Assembly: GCA_965205955.1 (NCBI GenBank) | Contig: OZ242192.1 | Span: 2,501,084-2,565,083, forward strand | DNA: 64,000 nt | Direction of reading: 5' to 3' | Source of the DNA: G965202915 sp965205955 | GTDB lineage: Bacteria; Pseudomonadota; Gammaproteobacteria; Eutrophobiales; Eutrophobiaceae | In this document: positions 51,617-59,686 of the stretch, piece after piece | Numbering within the stretch: position 1 is the stretch's first letter | Layout of the letters: every line of letters begins with the position of its first letter | The notes under the pieces: generated by a model | Seen by the model: only the letters and a program-made list of their open reading frames with translations | What the model was told of the DNA's origin: nothing | The model's database searches: none | Position numbers and translations under genes: made by a program

Positions 51617-54451
51617 TCAGGCGCTCTTTTCCTGTGCCTGCTGTTTGTCCAGTTGCAGCGCCTCCATAATCAGTTGCTTTTGCTGTTTCTGGTGCAGGGA
51701 GAAGTGTCCGGTGGCCGGCGAGGCCGAATACATGCGCCCGGCATATCGAAAAGTATGATGTGGTTCCAAACATCCCATCATGGTGCGGTTCGATAGCATG
51801 TAATACCAGCTTCCCTGGTTTTTGGGTTCTTCCTGGGCCCAGATCACTTCCTTCAGGTTCGGGTAGCTTTTGAGCAGCGCCCGTATGTGAGTGGTGGGAA
51901 ATGGGAATAGCTGCTCGATTCTGGCAATGGCGATATGGTCGATTTTGTGCTCTCGCCGTTGTTCCAGTAGATCGAAATAGACCTTGCCGCTGCATATCAG
52001 CAACCGGGTGATCTTGTTTTTGTCAAGGTCGTCGATTTCATCGATGACGTTGTAGAAATGGCCGTGCGCCAGATCGTCCAGCGTTGAGAATGAAATTTTT
52101 CTGCGCAACAGGCTTTTCGGGGTCATCACGATCAGCGGTTTGCGGTACGGTCTCAATACCTGCCGCTGCAGCATGTGGAACATTTGCGCGGGGGTGCTGG
52201 GATAGCAGACCTGGATGTTTTCTTCGGCGCAAAGTTGCAGGTAGCGTTCCGGCCTGGCAGAGGAGTGTTCCGGTCCCTGTCCGTCATGACCGTGCGGCAG
52301 GAATACAACCAGGCCGCACAGACGGCTCCATTTTGTCTCACAGGAGCTGATAAACTGGTCAAAGACAACCTGGGCGCCATTGGCGAAATCGCCGAATTGC
52401 GCTTCCCAGATTACCAGGGTATCCGGTGAGGCGCTGCTGTAGCCGTAGTCGAATGCCAGCACTGCTTCTTCCGACAGGGTTGAATTGATCACCAGAAAGG
52501 AGGGCTGGTCGTTTTTGATGTGTTGCAGGGGCAGATAGGTGTCTCCGTTATTTTGATCGTGTACCACGGCATGGCGGTGAAAGAAGGTGCCCCTGCCGCA
52601 GTCCTGGCCTGAAATGCGCACCGGATGGCCTTTGTCAAGCAAGGAGGCATAGGCCATGGTTTCCGCATAACCCCAATCCATCTCCAACTCTCCTTGTCCC
52701 ATTTTGCGGCGCGCTTCGATGATCCTGTTGACGGCCGGATGCAGTGCGAAGCCGTCCGGCAACGTGGTGATCCGCTCGGATAATCGGCCGATTGTTTCCT
52801 TGTTTATAGTGGTGTCGGCCTGGTCGGTCCAATGGGTGCCGGTATACGCAGAGTAATTGAGCAGGAATTCGGGACTGGAATGTTCCGCGTGTGTTCCCGC
52901 CACGCTTTTGTTGGATTCAAGGGATTCGAGATAATTTGTTTTGATGTTGTTTGCGTCTTCTTTGCTAAGAATGCCTTTATCGATAAGGGCACCGGTGTAT
53001 TGGGCCCGCACTCCGGTGTGGTTTTTGATCTTTTGGTACATGACGGGCTGCGTGGTAGAAGGCTCGTCCGCCTCGCTGTGGCCATGTCTGCGATAGCAGA
53101 CCATATCAATGACTACGTCTTTTTTGAATTCCATTCTGAAATCGAGCGCCAGTTTGGCGATATATACCACCGCTTCCGGATCGTCCGCGTTTACGTGGAA
53201 TATCGGCGCCTGTACCATCTTGGCAATATCGGTGCAATACAGGGTCGAGCGGGAATCGACCGGATCGCTGGTGGTAAATCCAATCTGGTTGTTGACCACG
53301 ATATGCACCGTGCCGCCGGTGGTATAGCCTCGGGTCTGCGATAGGTTGAGGGTTTCCATAACGACACCCTGTCCGGCAAAAGCGGCGTCACCGTGAATCA
53401 ACACCGGCAATACCTGGTTGCGCTTGCCGTCATTGCGGCGGTCCTGGCGGGCGCGAACCGATCCCTCCACGACCGGGTCAATGATTTCCAGATGCGACGG
53501 GTTGAATGCCAGTGTCAGGTGGATGCTGCCGCCGGGGGTGCGGATATCGGATGAGTAGCCCTGGTGATATTTGACATCACCGGATATTGTCGCGGTCTCA
53601 GCGGTTTTTCCTTCAAATTCGTCGAATAGTTCACTGGGTTTTTTGCCGATGATATTGACCAGTACGTTGATCCTTCCCCGATGCGCCATCCCGATAACGG
53701 CCTCTTTTATGTTCTGGGAACCGCCGTCCTGGATCAGTTCATCCAGCAGTGAGATCAGGCTTTCCCCTCCTTCCAGGGAGAAGCGTTTTTGACCGACATA
53801 TTTGGTGTGCAGGTATTCTTCCAGCGCATTGGCCGCAATCAGGCGTTTTAGTATTGTGATCTTCTTTTTTTTGTCAAAGGCGGGCGTACTTCTGGATTCT
53901 TCCAGGCGTTTTTGTATCCAGCGTTTTTGTTCGGTTTCATTGATGTGCATATATTCGGCGCCAATGGTGCCGCAGTAGGTTTTGCCGATAATCTCCAGGA
54001 TTTCCCGCAACGGGATTTCGTCGGGGGAGAACATTGAACCGGTGTTAAAGGGTTTGTCCATGTCTTCATCGCTTAATCCATGATAGGCGGGGTCCAGGTC
54101 GGGGACCTCGGGACGTTGGTATTGTCCCAACGGGTCGAGATCGGCCTGGCTATGCCCCCGAAAGCGGTATGCGTTGATAATTCGCAATACCGCCGCCTGT
54201 TTTTGGTGGGATATGGAATCTGTGGCAGGTGTGGCGGATTGGACGGTGCGATGCCGATGTCTGGCCGCCTCGTAATAGGCCTGGCGTATCGGAGTGTGTG
54301 ATATATCACCTGCTGATTGGTCCTGGATGGAATCAAAATAGTCGCGCCATTCGGGTTCAATGCCATTGGGGTTGTGTAAGTATTGTTCGTACAGAGCCTC
54401 GATAAACCAGGCGTTGCCGCTATATAACCAGGTAGGCAGAGTTTTTGACAT
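51617..54451 (-). CDS. odhA: 2-oxoglutarate dehydrogenase E1 component
   Basis: 944-residue thiamine-diphosphate enzyme of the TCA cycle. The N-terminal E2-binding segment (WLYSGNAWFIEALYEQYLHN) is present. Then come FRGHSQADLDPLGQ, IGMAHRGRINVLVNIIGKKP, VKYHQGYSSDIRTPGGSIHL, HGDAAFAGQGVVMETLNLSQ, TGGTVHIVVNNQIGFTTSDP (thiamine site) and CYRRHGHSEADEPS. SGQDCGRGTFFHRHAVVHDQ and VFLPHGHDGQGPEHSSARPE mark the C-terminal half. The length is normal. It is divergent from gltA over 260 bp and would normally be followed by odhB; here the nuclease gene intervenes on the other strand. Confidence 0.97.
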   Translation of the reverse strand: MSKTLPTWLYSGNAWFIEALYEQYLHNPNGIEPEWRDYFDSIQDQSAGDISHTPIRQAYYEAARHRHRTVQSATPATDSISHQKQAAVLRIINAYRFRGHSQADLDPLGQYQRPEVPDLDPAYHGLSDEDMDKPFNTGSMFSPDEIPLREILEIIGKTYCGTIGAEYMHINETEQKRWIQKRLEESRSTPAFDKKKKITILKRLIAANALEEYLHTKYVGQKRFSLEGGESLISLLDELIQDGGSQNIKEAVIGMAHRGRINVLVNIIGKKPSELFDEFEGKTAETATISGDVKYHQGYSSDIRTPGGSIHLTLAFNPSHLEIIDPVVEGSVRARQDRRNDGKRNQVLPVLIHGDAAFAGQGVVMETLNLSQTRGYTTGGTVHIVVNNQIGFTTSDPVDSRSTLYCTDIAKMVQAPIFHVNADDPEAVVYIAKLALDFRMEFKKDVVIDMVCYRRHGHSEADEPSTTQPVMYQKIKNHTGVRAQYTGALIDKGILSKEDANNIKTNYLESLESNKSVAGTHAEHSSPEFLLNYSAYTGTHWTDQADTTINKETIGRLSERITTLPDGFALHPAVNRIIEARRKMGQGELEMDWGYAETMAYASLLDKGHPVRISGQDCGRGTFFHRHAVVHDQNNGDTYLPLQHIKNDQPSFLVINSTLSEEAVLAFDYGYSSASPDTLVIWEAQFGDFANGAQVVFDQFISSCETKWSRLCGLVVFLPHGHDGQGPEHSSARPERYLQLCAEENIQVCYPSTPAQMFHMLQRQVLRPYRKPLIVMTPKSLLRRKISFSTLDDLAHGHFYNVIDEIDDLDKNKITRLLICSGKVYFDLLEQRREHKIDHIAIARIEQLFPFPTTHIRALLKSYPNLKEVIWAQEEPKNQGSWYYMLSNRTMMGCLEPHHTFRYAGRMYSASPATGHFSLHQKQQKQLIMEALQLDKQQAQEKSA

Positions 54452-54614
54452 GGTTGTTGTAATTACTGATTCGGTGAAAAAATGCTTCTGATCGTCATCT
54501 GTAGTATTTGTTTGTTAGTTCATGTAATACTTGAATTATCTTTTGCAATTTTATATTAACCCAACATATTAACTCAGGATTATACCGGATTCAAGTTACA
54601 CGGGCAAATTATGT

Positions 54615-54644
54615 TTGCCGTGATGCTATCATACACTGTATACT
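54615..54644 (+). promoter_or_regulatory. possible sigma-70 promoter of gltA
   Basis: TTGCCG (54615-54620) and TATACT (54639-54644), 18 bp apart, match the -35 and -10 boxes at four and five of six positions. They lie about 75 bp upstream of the gltA start in the odhA-gltA divergent region. Confidence 0.35.
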
Positions 54645-54717
54645 GCTTTTCCTTGCTATTGTTTTTGATCCATTAGCAAGAGTTCACAAAGACTAACCGG
54701 AACAGGGGGGGATGAAT

Positions 54718-56016
54718 ATGCCCGAGGAGACCGTTACGATTATCGATAACCGGACAGGCAAGCAGATTGAGTGTCCTGTTATTCAGGGTGTTTATGGCCC
54801 GTCCGTCATAGATACGAAGTCGCTTTATAAAGAACTGGGGATGTTTACCTTTGATCCCGGTTTTATGACCACGGCGTCCTGCCGGAGTGCGATTACCTAT
54901 CTGGATGGGGAGAAGGGGATCCTGCTCCATCGCGGCTACCCGATTGAGCAGCTTGCTGAAAACAGCACCTATCTTGAGCTTTGTTATTTGCTGCTGTTCG
55001 GCGAGTTGCCGACGCAGGAGCAATTCGAGCGGTTTCGTCATGAGTTGAACATGCGCAATATGGTACACGAGCATCTTGAACGTTTTTATACCGGTTATCT
55101 ATATGATGCCCACCCGATGTCGATTTTAGTCGGCATTACCGGCGCCTTGTCTTCCTACTACCATGAGGCGCTGGATATCCATGATCCCGAAGATCGGGAA
55201 TTAACCGCAGTACGTGTCATTGCAAAAATGCCGGTTTTGGCCGCACATTGCTACAAACATGCGATGGGGCACCCCTTTGTGTATTCCAGGGATGATTTAG
55301 GGTACGTGGAAAACTTTTTGAATATGATGTTTTCGGTGCCTATGCGCAGTTATCAGCAGAATCCGGTCGCGGTAAAGGCGCTGAACCAGATGTTGATCCT
55401 GCATGCCGATCATGAGCAGAATGCCTCCACTTCTACGGTGCGTTTGTCGGGCAGCGCCGAGGCGAATCCGTTTGCCTGCATTTCAGCGGGTATAGTAACG
55501 CTCTGGGGGCGGGCCCACGGCGGCGCCAATGAGGCGGTTTTAAACATGCTGAATGAAATCGGTGACGTGAAAAATGTTTCCCGGACCGTTGAGCGTGCCA
55601 AGTCCAAGGATGATCCGTTTCGCCTGATGGGGTTCGGCCATCGCGTCTATAAAAACTTCGATCCGAGGGCGACGATTATCCGCAAGTCCTGTCATGATTT
55701 ATTGGATGAGATCGATACCGTTGATCAACCCTTGTTTGAAATTGCAATGGAGTTGGAACGGATCGCGCTTGCGGATGAGTATTTTATAGAGAAGAAGCTC
55801 TATCCGAATGTCGATTTCTATTCCGGCATTATTTTGAAGGCGCTGGGCATTCCCACCTCAATGTACACGGTGATGTTTGCGTTGGCGCGCTCGGTAGGCT
55901 GGATTTCACAATGGCTGGAGATGATGAATGATGAGGATTTTAGAATCGGACGTCCGCGCCAGCTTTATGTGGGCAGGGAGACCAGGGATTATGTGCCCAT
56001 TGATAAACGCGGTTAA
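54718..56016 (+). CDS. gltA: citrate synthase
   Basis: 432 residues, the hexameric type I enzyme that condenses acetyl-CoA and oxaloacetate. An N-terminal beta-rich domain of the NADH-regulated class is present (VTIIDNRTGKQIECPVIQGV). Catalytic His and Asp are in LILHADHEQNASTSTVRLSG, WGRAHGGANEAVLNML, and KLYPNVDFYSGIILKALGIP. FGHRVYKNFDPRA binds substrate. The ATG at 54718 is favoured because a G7 Shine-Dalgarno-like run ends 6 nt upstream; the ATG at 54712 directly abuts the run. It is followed 51 bp later by mdh in the same direction. Confidence 0.97.
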   Translation: MPEETVTIIDNRTGKQIECPVIQGVYGPSVIDTKSLYKELGMFTFDPGFMTTASCRSAITYLDGEKGILLHRGYPIEQLAENSTYLELCYLLLFGELPTQEQFERFRHELNMRNMVHEHLERFYTGYLYDAHPMSILVGITGALSSYYHEALDIHDPEDRELTAVRVIAKMPVLAAHCYKHAMGHPFVYSRDDLGYVENFLNMMFSVPMRSYQQNPVAVKALNQMLILHADHEQNASTSTVRLSGSAEANPFACISAGIVTLWGRAHGGANEAVLNMLNEIGDVKNVSRTVERAKSKDDPFRLMGFGHRVYKNFDPRATIIRKSCHDLLDEIDTVDQPLFEIAMELERIALADEYFIEKKLYPNVDFYSGIILKALGIPTSMYTVMFALARSVGWISQWLEMMNDEDFRIGRPRQLYVGRETRDYVPIDKRG

Positions 56017-56067
56017 TACGGTCTTTGCGGTGCGCTCAATATCCGGTTTGAATGGGAGGGTGTCCAG

Positions 56068-57048
56068 GTGAAAGCGCCGGTGCGTGTTGCCGTCACGGGT
56101 GGGGCGGGGCAGATAGGTTATGCCCTGTTATTCCGCATTGCTTCCGGTCAAATGCTGGGGGCGGATCAGCCGGTGGTACTGCAACTGCTGGAAGTTACCC
56201 CGGCATTGGGGGCGCTGGAAGGCGTGGTGATGGAAATAGAGGATTGCGCATTTCCGTTGGTGTCGGGATGTATCGTTTCCGATGATGCCGGCGAGGCCTT
56301 CAGGGATGCGGAGTATGCATTACTGGTAGGCGCCAGTCCGCGCGGCCCGGGCATGGAGCGCAGTGATTTGCTGGCGGCCAACGGCGGCATCTTCAAGGCG
56401 CAGGGGCAGGCGCTGAACGATAGCGCCGCCCGGGATGTGCGGGTTGTGGTTGTCGGCAATCCGGCCAATACCAATGCATATACCGCGATGAGCAGCGCCC
56501 CCGACTTGATTCCCGGGAATTTTACCGCAATGACGCGGCTTGACCATAATCGCGCATTGGCGCAATTGGCGCAGCGTACCGATTCGCAGGTACGTGATAT
56601 TAAAAAGATGACGATCTGGGGCAATCATTCCACCACGCAATATCCGGATATCAGCAATGCCACCGTTGGCGGCCGGGCGGCCGCCGATCTGATCGATCAG
56701 GATTGGTACAGGAATGAATACATCCCCCGTGTCGCCAAGCGTGGCGCGGAAATCATCAGTGTTCGCGGGGCATCCAGCGCCGCTTCGGCCGCCAATAGCG
56801 TAATAGACCATGTGCATGACTGGGTGCTGGGTACGCCGGACGGTGACTGGACCAGCATGGCCGTGCCGAGTGACGGCAGTTACGGTATTCCGAAAGACCT
56901 GGTGTATTCGTTTCCGGTGACTTGCAGCAATGGCGATTATTCTATTGTGCAGGGACTGGAGATCGATGAATTCAGCCGGGAAAAAATGGATGCAACCCGG
57001 GAGGAATTGGAAGAAGAAAGAGCGGTGATCACGAAACTGCTGGGCTGA
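56068..57048 (+). CDS. mdh: malate dehydrogenase
   Basis: 326 residues of the LDH/MDH superfamily, cytosolic-like type common in Beta- and some Gammaproteobacteria. The NAD-binding start VRVAVTGGAGQIGYALLFRI, then DCAFPLVSGCIVSDDAGEAF, LLVGASPRGPGMERSDLLAA, VVGNPANTNAYTAMSSAPDL, MTRLDHNRALAQLAQRTD with substrate Arg/Asp, and the catalytic His in IWGNHSTTQYPDISNATV. It starts with GTG, and a GGGAGG site is 8 nt upstream. It is probably co-transcribed with gltA, both enzymes acting back to back in the TCA cycle. Confidence 0.96.
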   Translation: MKAPVRVAVTGGAGQIGYALLFRIASGQMLGADQPVVLQLLEVTPALGALEGVVMEIEDCAFPLVSGCIVSDDAGEAFRDAEYALLVGASPRGPGMERSDLLAANGGIFKAQGQALNDSAARDVRVVVVGNPANTNAYTAMSSAPDLIPGNFTAMTRLDHNRALAQLAQRTDSQVRDIKKMTIWGNHSTTQYPDISNATVGGRAAADLIDQDWYRNEYIPRVAKRGAEIISVRGASSAASAANSVIDHVHDWVLGTPDGDWTSMAVPSDGSYGIPKDLVYSFPVTCSNGDYSIVQGLEIDEFSREKMDATREELEEERAVITKLLG

Positions 57049-57107
57049 CAGTTTGTCGGACTGGCCAGGGTGCGGCATTGCATCTGCTCCAAAGTAAACT
57101 GGATTCC

Positions 57108-57175
57108 GTGAACATTAGATACACAGCTGTAGTAAAGGAAGAGCAAGGCGCCTGGGTAGGGTGGGTATACAGAGT
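57108..57175 (+). pseudogene. N-terminal remnant of a HicB-family antitoxin
   Basis: A GTG at 57108 opens VNIRYTAVVKEEQGAWVGWV, which matches the first strands of HicB-like antitoxins (pattern YTAVIEKD-GWYVAWVPELPG). The similarity ends after about 21 residues, exactly where the palindromic repeat element begins. No hicA toxin is beside it. Confidence 0.45.
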
Positions 57176-57176
57176 G

Positions 57177-57265
57177 GGGGAATGCGGTGATGCCCTGATT
57201 TTACTCCCCCTCTCCCTCTGGGAGAGGGTTAGGGGTGAGGGTGGGAATCCATCCTTCTCTGCAAT
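57177..57265. repeat. single copy of the CCCTCTCCC/GGGAGAGGG element
   Basis: It contains GGAATGCGGTGATGCC, then a palindrome CCCTCTCCCTCTGGGAGAGGG and GGGGTGAGGGTGGGAATCCA. These are the same landmarks, in the same order, as in each 125-bp unit at 28493-28860, but with a shorter middle. It truncates the HicB remnant and fills the gap between mdh and the HAD gene. Confidence 0.7.
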
Positions 57266-57318
57266 TCCCGCGCTCATGCAGTATCCGCGTTATCCCGGTA
57301 CTACAGACTGCTGCTTTG

Positions 57319-57975
57319 CTATCTCAGACTGATTACCGGCCAATCCCTCTCGTCAGCCGTCTGTTTGAGTCGCGCATCCGGGTCCACGGCAAACGGGCGC
57401 TCGACCTGTTCCAGCAGGGGTATATCATTGTGGGAGTCGCTGTAAAACCAGCTTTTTTCTACATGGAATTGTTGTTGCTGCATCCATTCCCGCCATCTGC
57501 TCACCTTGCCCTGGGCAAAGGAAGGCGTGCCGGTCACTCGGCCGGTGTACCGGCCATCCTGCATTTCGGGTTCGCAGGCGATCAGGTTGTCTATATTGAA
57601 TGCCTGTGCTATCGGCTCGGTCAGAAACCGGTTGGTTGCGGTGATGATCAGCAATGTGTGCCCTTTGCTGCGATGGGTTTCAATCAGTTCCGACGCCTTG
57701 GGCAGGATAATAGGGTCGATCATCTCTCTTAGATACTCATTGCGCCATTTCAGCAATGTGCCGATGTCGGTGTCCGCCAGCGGGCGCAATTGAAAGTTGA
57801 GAAATTCAAAAATATCGAGTTTGCCGGCCTGATAGTCGCGGTAGAATGCCTCGCGTTGCCCGGCTTGTTGCGATTCGGGGTCAATATGGCCATGCTTTTC
57901 GAGGAATTTCCCCCAAAGAAAGTCGCTGTCGCCGGCTATCAGCGTGTTATCGAGGTCGAATATAGCGAGCTTCAT
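57319..57975 (-). CDS. HAD-superfamily hydrolase, subfamily IB
   Basis: 218 residues, similar in build to phosphoserine phosphatase. Motif I LAIFDLDNTLIAGDSDFLWG with the nucleophilic Asp, motif II IITATNRFL, motif III Lys in FAQGKVSRWREW, and motif IV FYSDSHNDIPLLEQV. The N-terminal signature DNTLIAGDSD-LWG is that of the HAD-IB proteins often found next to rppH in Gammaproteobacteria. The substrate is unknown. It is divergent from rppH, and its promoter lies in the 138-bp gap. Confidence 0.9.
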   Translation of the reverse strand: MKLAIFDLDNTLIAGDSDFLWGKFLEKHGHIDPESQQAGQREAFYRDYQAGKLDIFEFLNFQLRPLADTDIGTLLKWRNEYLREMIDPIILPKASELIETHRSKGHTLLIITATNRFLTEPIAQAFNIDNLIACEPEMQDGRYTGRVTGTPSFAQGKVSRWREWMQQQQFHVEKSWFYSDSHNDIPLLEQVERPFAVDPDARLKQTADERDWPVISLR

Positions 57976-58113
57976 GATTCTGCCGTCATCCTGTTCTGTC
58001 TGTGGTGTGCCAGTCTAAAGAGAAAATCTTTTCCGCGAAACCGCGCATAATAACTTGCGAAGAAACCGGGAATAAATACAATGCAGGGATAGAATTTTTT
58101 ATACGTATTCACC

Positions 58114-58626
58114 ATGATAGATGCAGATGGGTTCAGGGCAAATGTGGGCATTATATTGCTCAATCGCGAAGGCCGGGTATTTTGGGCAAGGCGCCTGGGG
58201 ATGAATGCCTGGCAATTTCCGCAGGGGGGGATCGATGAAGGCGAAGATCCACAAGCCGCAATGTACAGGGAGTTGAAAGAGGAAACCGGATTATCTCCTG
58301 AGCACGTTGAGGTTTTAATGAGTACCGATGATTGGCTCAGATATTACCTGCCCGGACAATTTATACGCCGCCAAAGCAAACCGGTCTGCATAGGGCAAAA
58401 ACAAATCTGGTATCTGCTCAGCCTGCTGGCGCATAGCGAAGAGATCAATCTTGCGGCGACCGGCACACCGGAATTCGATCTGTGGAAATGGGTGGACTAT
58501 TGGCATCCGCTGGATGCGGTCGTTTCATTCAAGCGCAACGTCTATAAACAGGCATTGACGCACTTCGCCTGCTCAGTGAGGGGCAACCCTGTTCACTCCT
58601 GTTCCCCGGCAGCAGGCGCTGATTGA
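58114..58626 (+). CDS. rppH: RNA pyrophosphohydrolase RppH
   Basis: 170 residues. It removes pyrophosphate from mRNA 5' ends and so triggers RNase E decay. The Nudix box is GGIDEGEDPQAAMYRELKEE followed by TGL, with every catalytic Glu present. The N-terminus MIDADGFRANVGIILLNREG and ARRLGMNAWQFPQGG, and the C-terminal FDLWKWVDYWHPLDAVVSFK then RNVYKQAL, are typical. The last 12 codons overlap the end of the convergent small-protein gene. Confidence 0.97.
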   Translation: MIDADGFRANVGIILLNREGRVFWARRLGMNAWQFPQGGIDEGEDPQAAMYRELKEETGLSPEHVEVLMSTDDWLRYYLPGQFIRRQSKPVCIGQKQIWYLLSLLAHSEEINLAATGTPEFDLWKWVDYWHPLDAVVSFKRNVYKQALTHFACSVRGNPVHSCSPAAGAD

Positions 58627-59012
58627 GCCGGCTCCGGGGGCGCCGCATTGCGCGTTGCCATGTATCGCATCAAATTGGACAGCAGCTTATTTGCCCCTCG
58701 GTTGCTGATATTCCAACTGAATCTTCTTGCAACCTCGGGCGAATAATTTTTATGTGTGATCTCGGTGTAAAGCTGTTCGAGAATGGAAGCGCAGGATTTC
58801 ATTGCGGCATCGGCCAGCCGTCTGGGATCACTGCTTTGCTCTATCCTCTTTAAGGATTCTTCCCGCAGGCAGGTATTATAATCGGCGCCGGCGGCCTGCA
58901 CCATCTGATATTCTTCCTCGGTAAATGTAGCCGGATCTTTGAATTCTTCCGCCGTTGCCGGAAAAGAGATCAGCAGGAGCAGAAGCAGAAAATAACCGGG
59001 CCGGAATTTCAT
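58593..59012 (-). CDS. small exported protein of unknown function
   Basis: About 139 residues. A signal peptide MKFRPGYFLLLLLLISFPAT with an Ala-x-Ala-like end (PATAEE) points to the periplasm. The mature part is helical, with two Cys (YNTCLREESLKRIEQSS and MKSCASILEQLYTEI) that could form a disulfide, and a Pro/Ala-rich tail. I recognise no family; similar small proteins are often found next to rppH. The ATG at 59012 starts the signal peptide. It converges on rppH with a 34-bp overlap, and dps lies upstream on the same strand. Confidence 0.65.
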   Translation of the reverse strand: MKFRPGYFLLLLLLISFPATAEEFKDPATFTEEEYQMVQAAGADYNTCLREESLKRIEQSSDPRRLADAAMKSCASILEQLYTEITHKNYSPEVARRFSWNISNRGANKLLSNLMRYMATRNAAPPEPAQSAPAAGEQE

Positions 59013-59079
59013 AGTGTCGATTGCCAAGGTATCGGTATTCAAGAATCAGCTTCCTGTTTACTCGTATTCCCGATTCAGA

Positions 59080-59559
59080 TCAAGCCTTTTCTAACAGGCT
59101 CCGCAACATCCAGGCATTTTTTTCATGTATCTGCATCCGCTGTGTCAGCAGATCGGCGCTGGGCTCGTCGGCTGCTTCGCTGACTACCGGAAAGATGGAA
59201 CGCGCCGTGCGTACCACTGTTTCCTGGCCCGTTACAAGCTGTTCGATCATTTCCTCCGCCGATGGTGTGCCCGTTTCTTCCTCTATAGAAGAGAGTTTGG
59301 CAAACTGCTGATAGGAACCCGGTGCGTTCACTCCGAGTGCGCGGATGCGCTCGGCAATCTCGTCAACTGCCGTGGCAAGTTCGGTATAATGCTGTTCGAA
59401 AAGGGTATGCAATGTCGTGAACATTGGCCCGGTCACATTCCAGTGGAAATTATGCGTTTTCAGGTACAGCGTATAACTGTCCGCCAGCAAGCGGGACAAT
59501 CCCCCGGCAATGGCCTCCCGCTGCTCCCTGGAAATGCCAATATCGATTTCTGTGCTCAT
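59080..59559 (-). CDS. dps: Dps-family DNA-binding ferritin-like protein
   Basis: 159 residues, the usual length. Dps shells store iron and protect DNA from peroxide. Ferroxidase-site residues are in LKTHNFHWNVTGPMFTTLHT (His) and FEQHYTELATAVDEIAERIR (Asp and Glu). A long loop IEEETGTPSAEEMIEQLVTG and a C-terminal helix ending in QMRIHEKNAWMLRSLL-like sequence (MQIHEKNAWMLRSLLEK) complete the four-helix bundle. It stands alone. In combination with katG it gives peroxide defence, though the two are far apart here. Confidence 0.95.
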   Translation of the reverse strand: MSTEIDIGISREQREAIAGGLSRLLADSYTLYLKTHNFHWNVTGPMFTTLHTLFEQHYTELATAVDEIAERIRALGVNAPGSYQQFAKLSSIEEETGTPSAEEMIEQLVTGQETVVRTARSIFPVVSEAADEPSADLLTQRMQIHEKNAWMLRSLLEKA

Positions 59560-59637
59560 GATTCATCCTCCAAAGGTAATTCCGATCCATTCTAGAGCAT
59601 TCCATTTCCTCCGGTAAAGATAATTATATTTATGATA

Positions 59638-59658
59638 TTGATAGTCTTAGGCTATCAA
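59638..59658. terminator. hairpin between dps and the Calx-beta gene
   Basis: TTGATAG-TCTTAGG-CTATCAA is a 7-bp perfect stem. It lies 29 bp past the stop of the giant gene on the minus strand, followed there by AT-rich sequence without a clean T run. It could end that transcript; support is weak. Confidence 0.3.
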
Positions 59659-59686
59659 ACATCCGTCCCGCCGGGGGTTGGTATTC

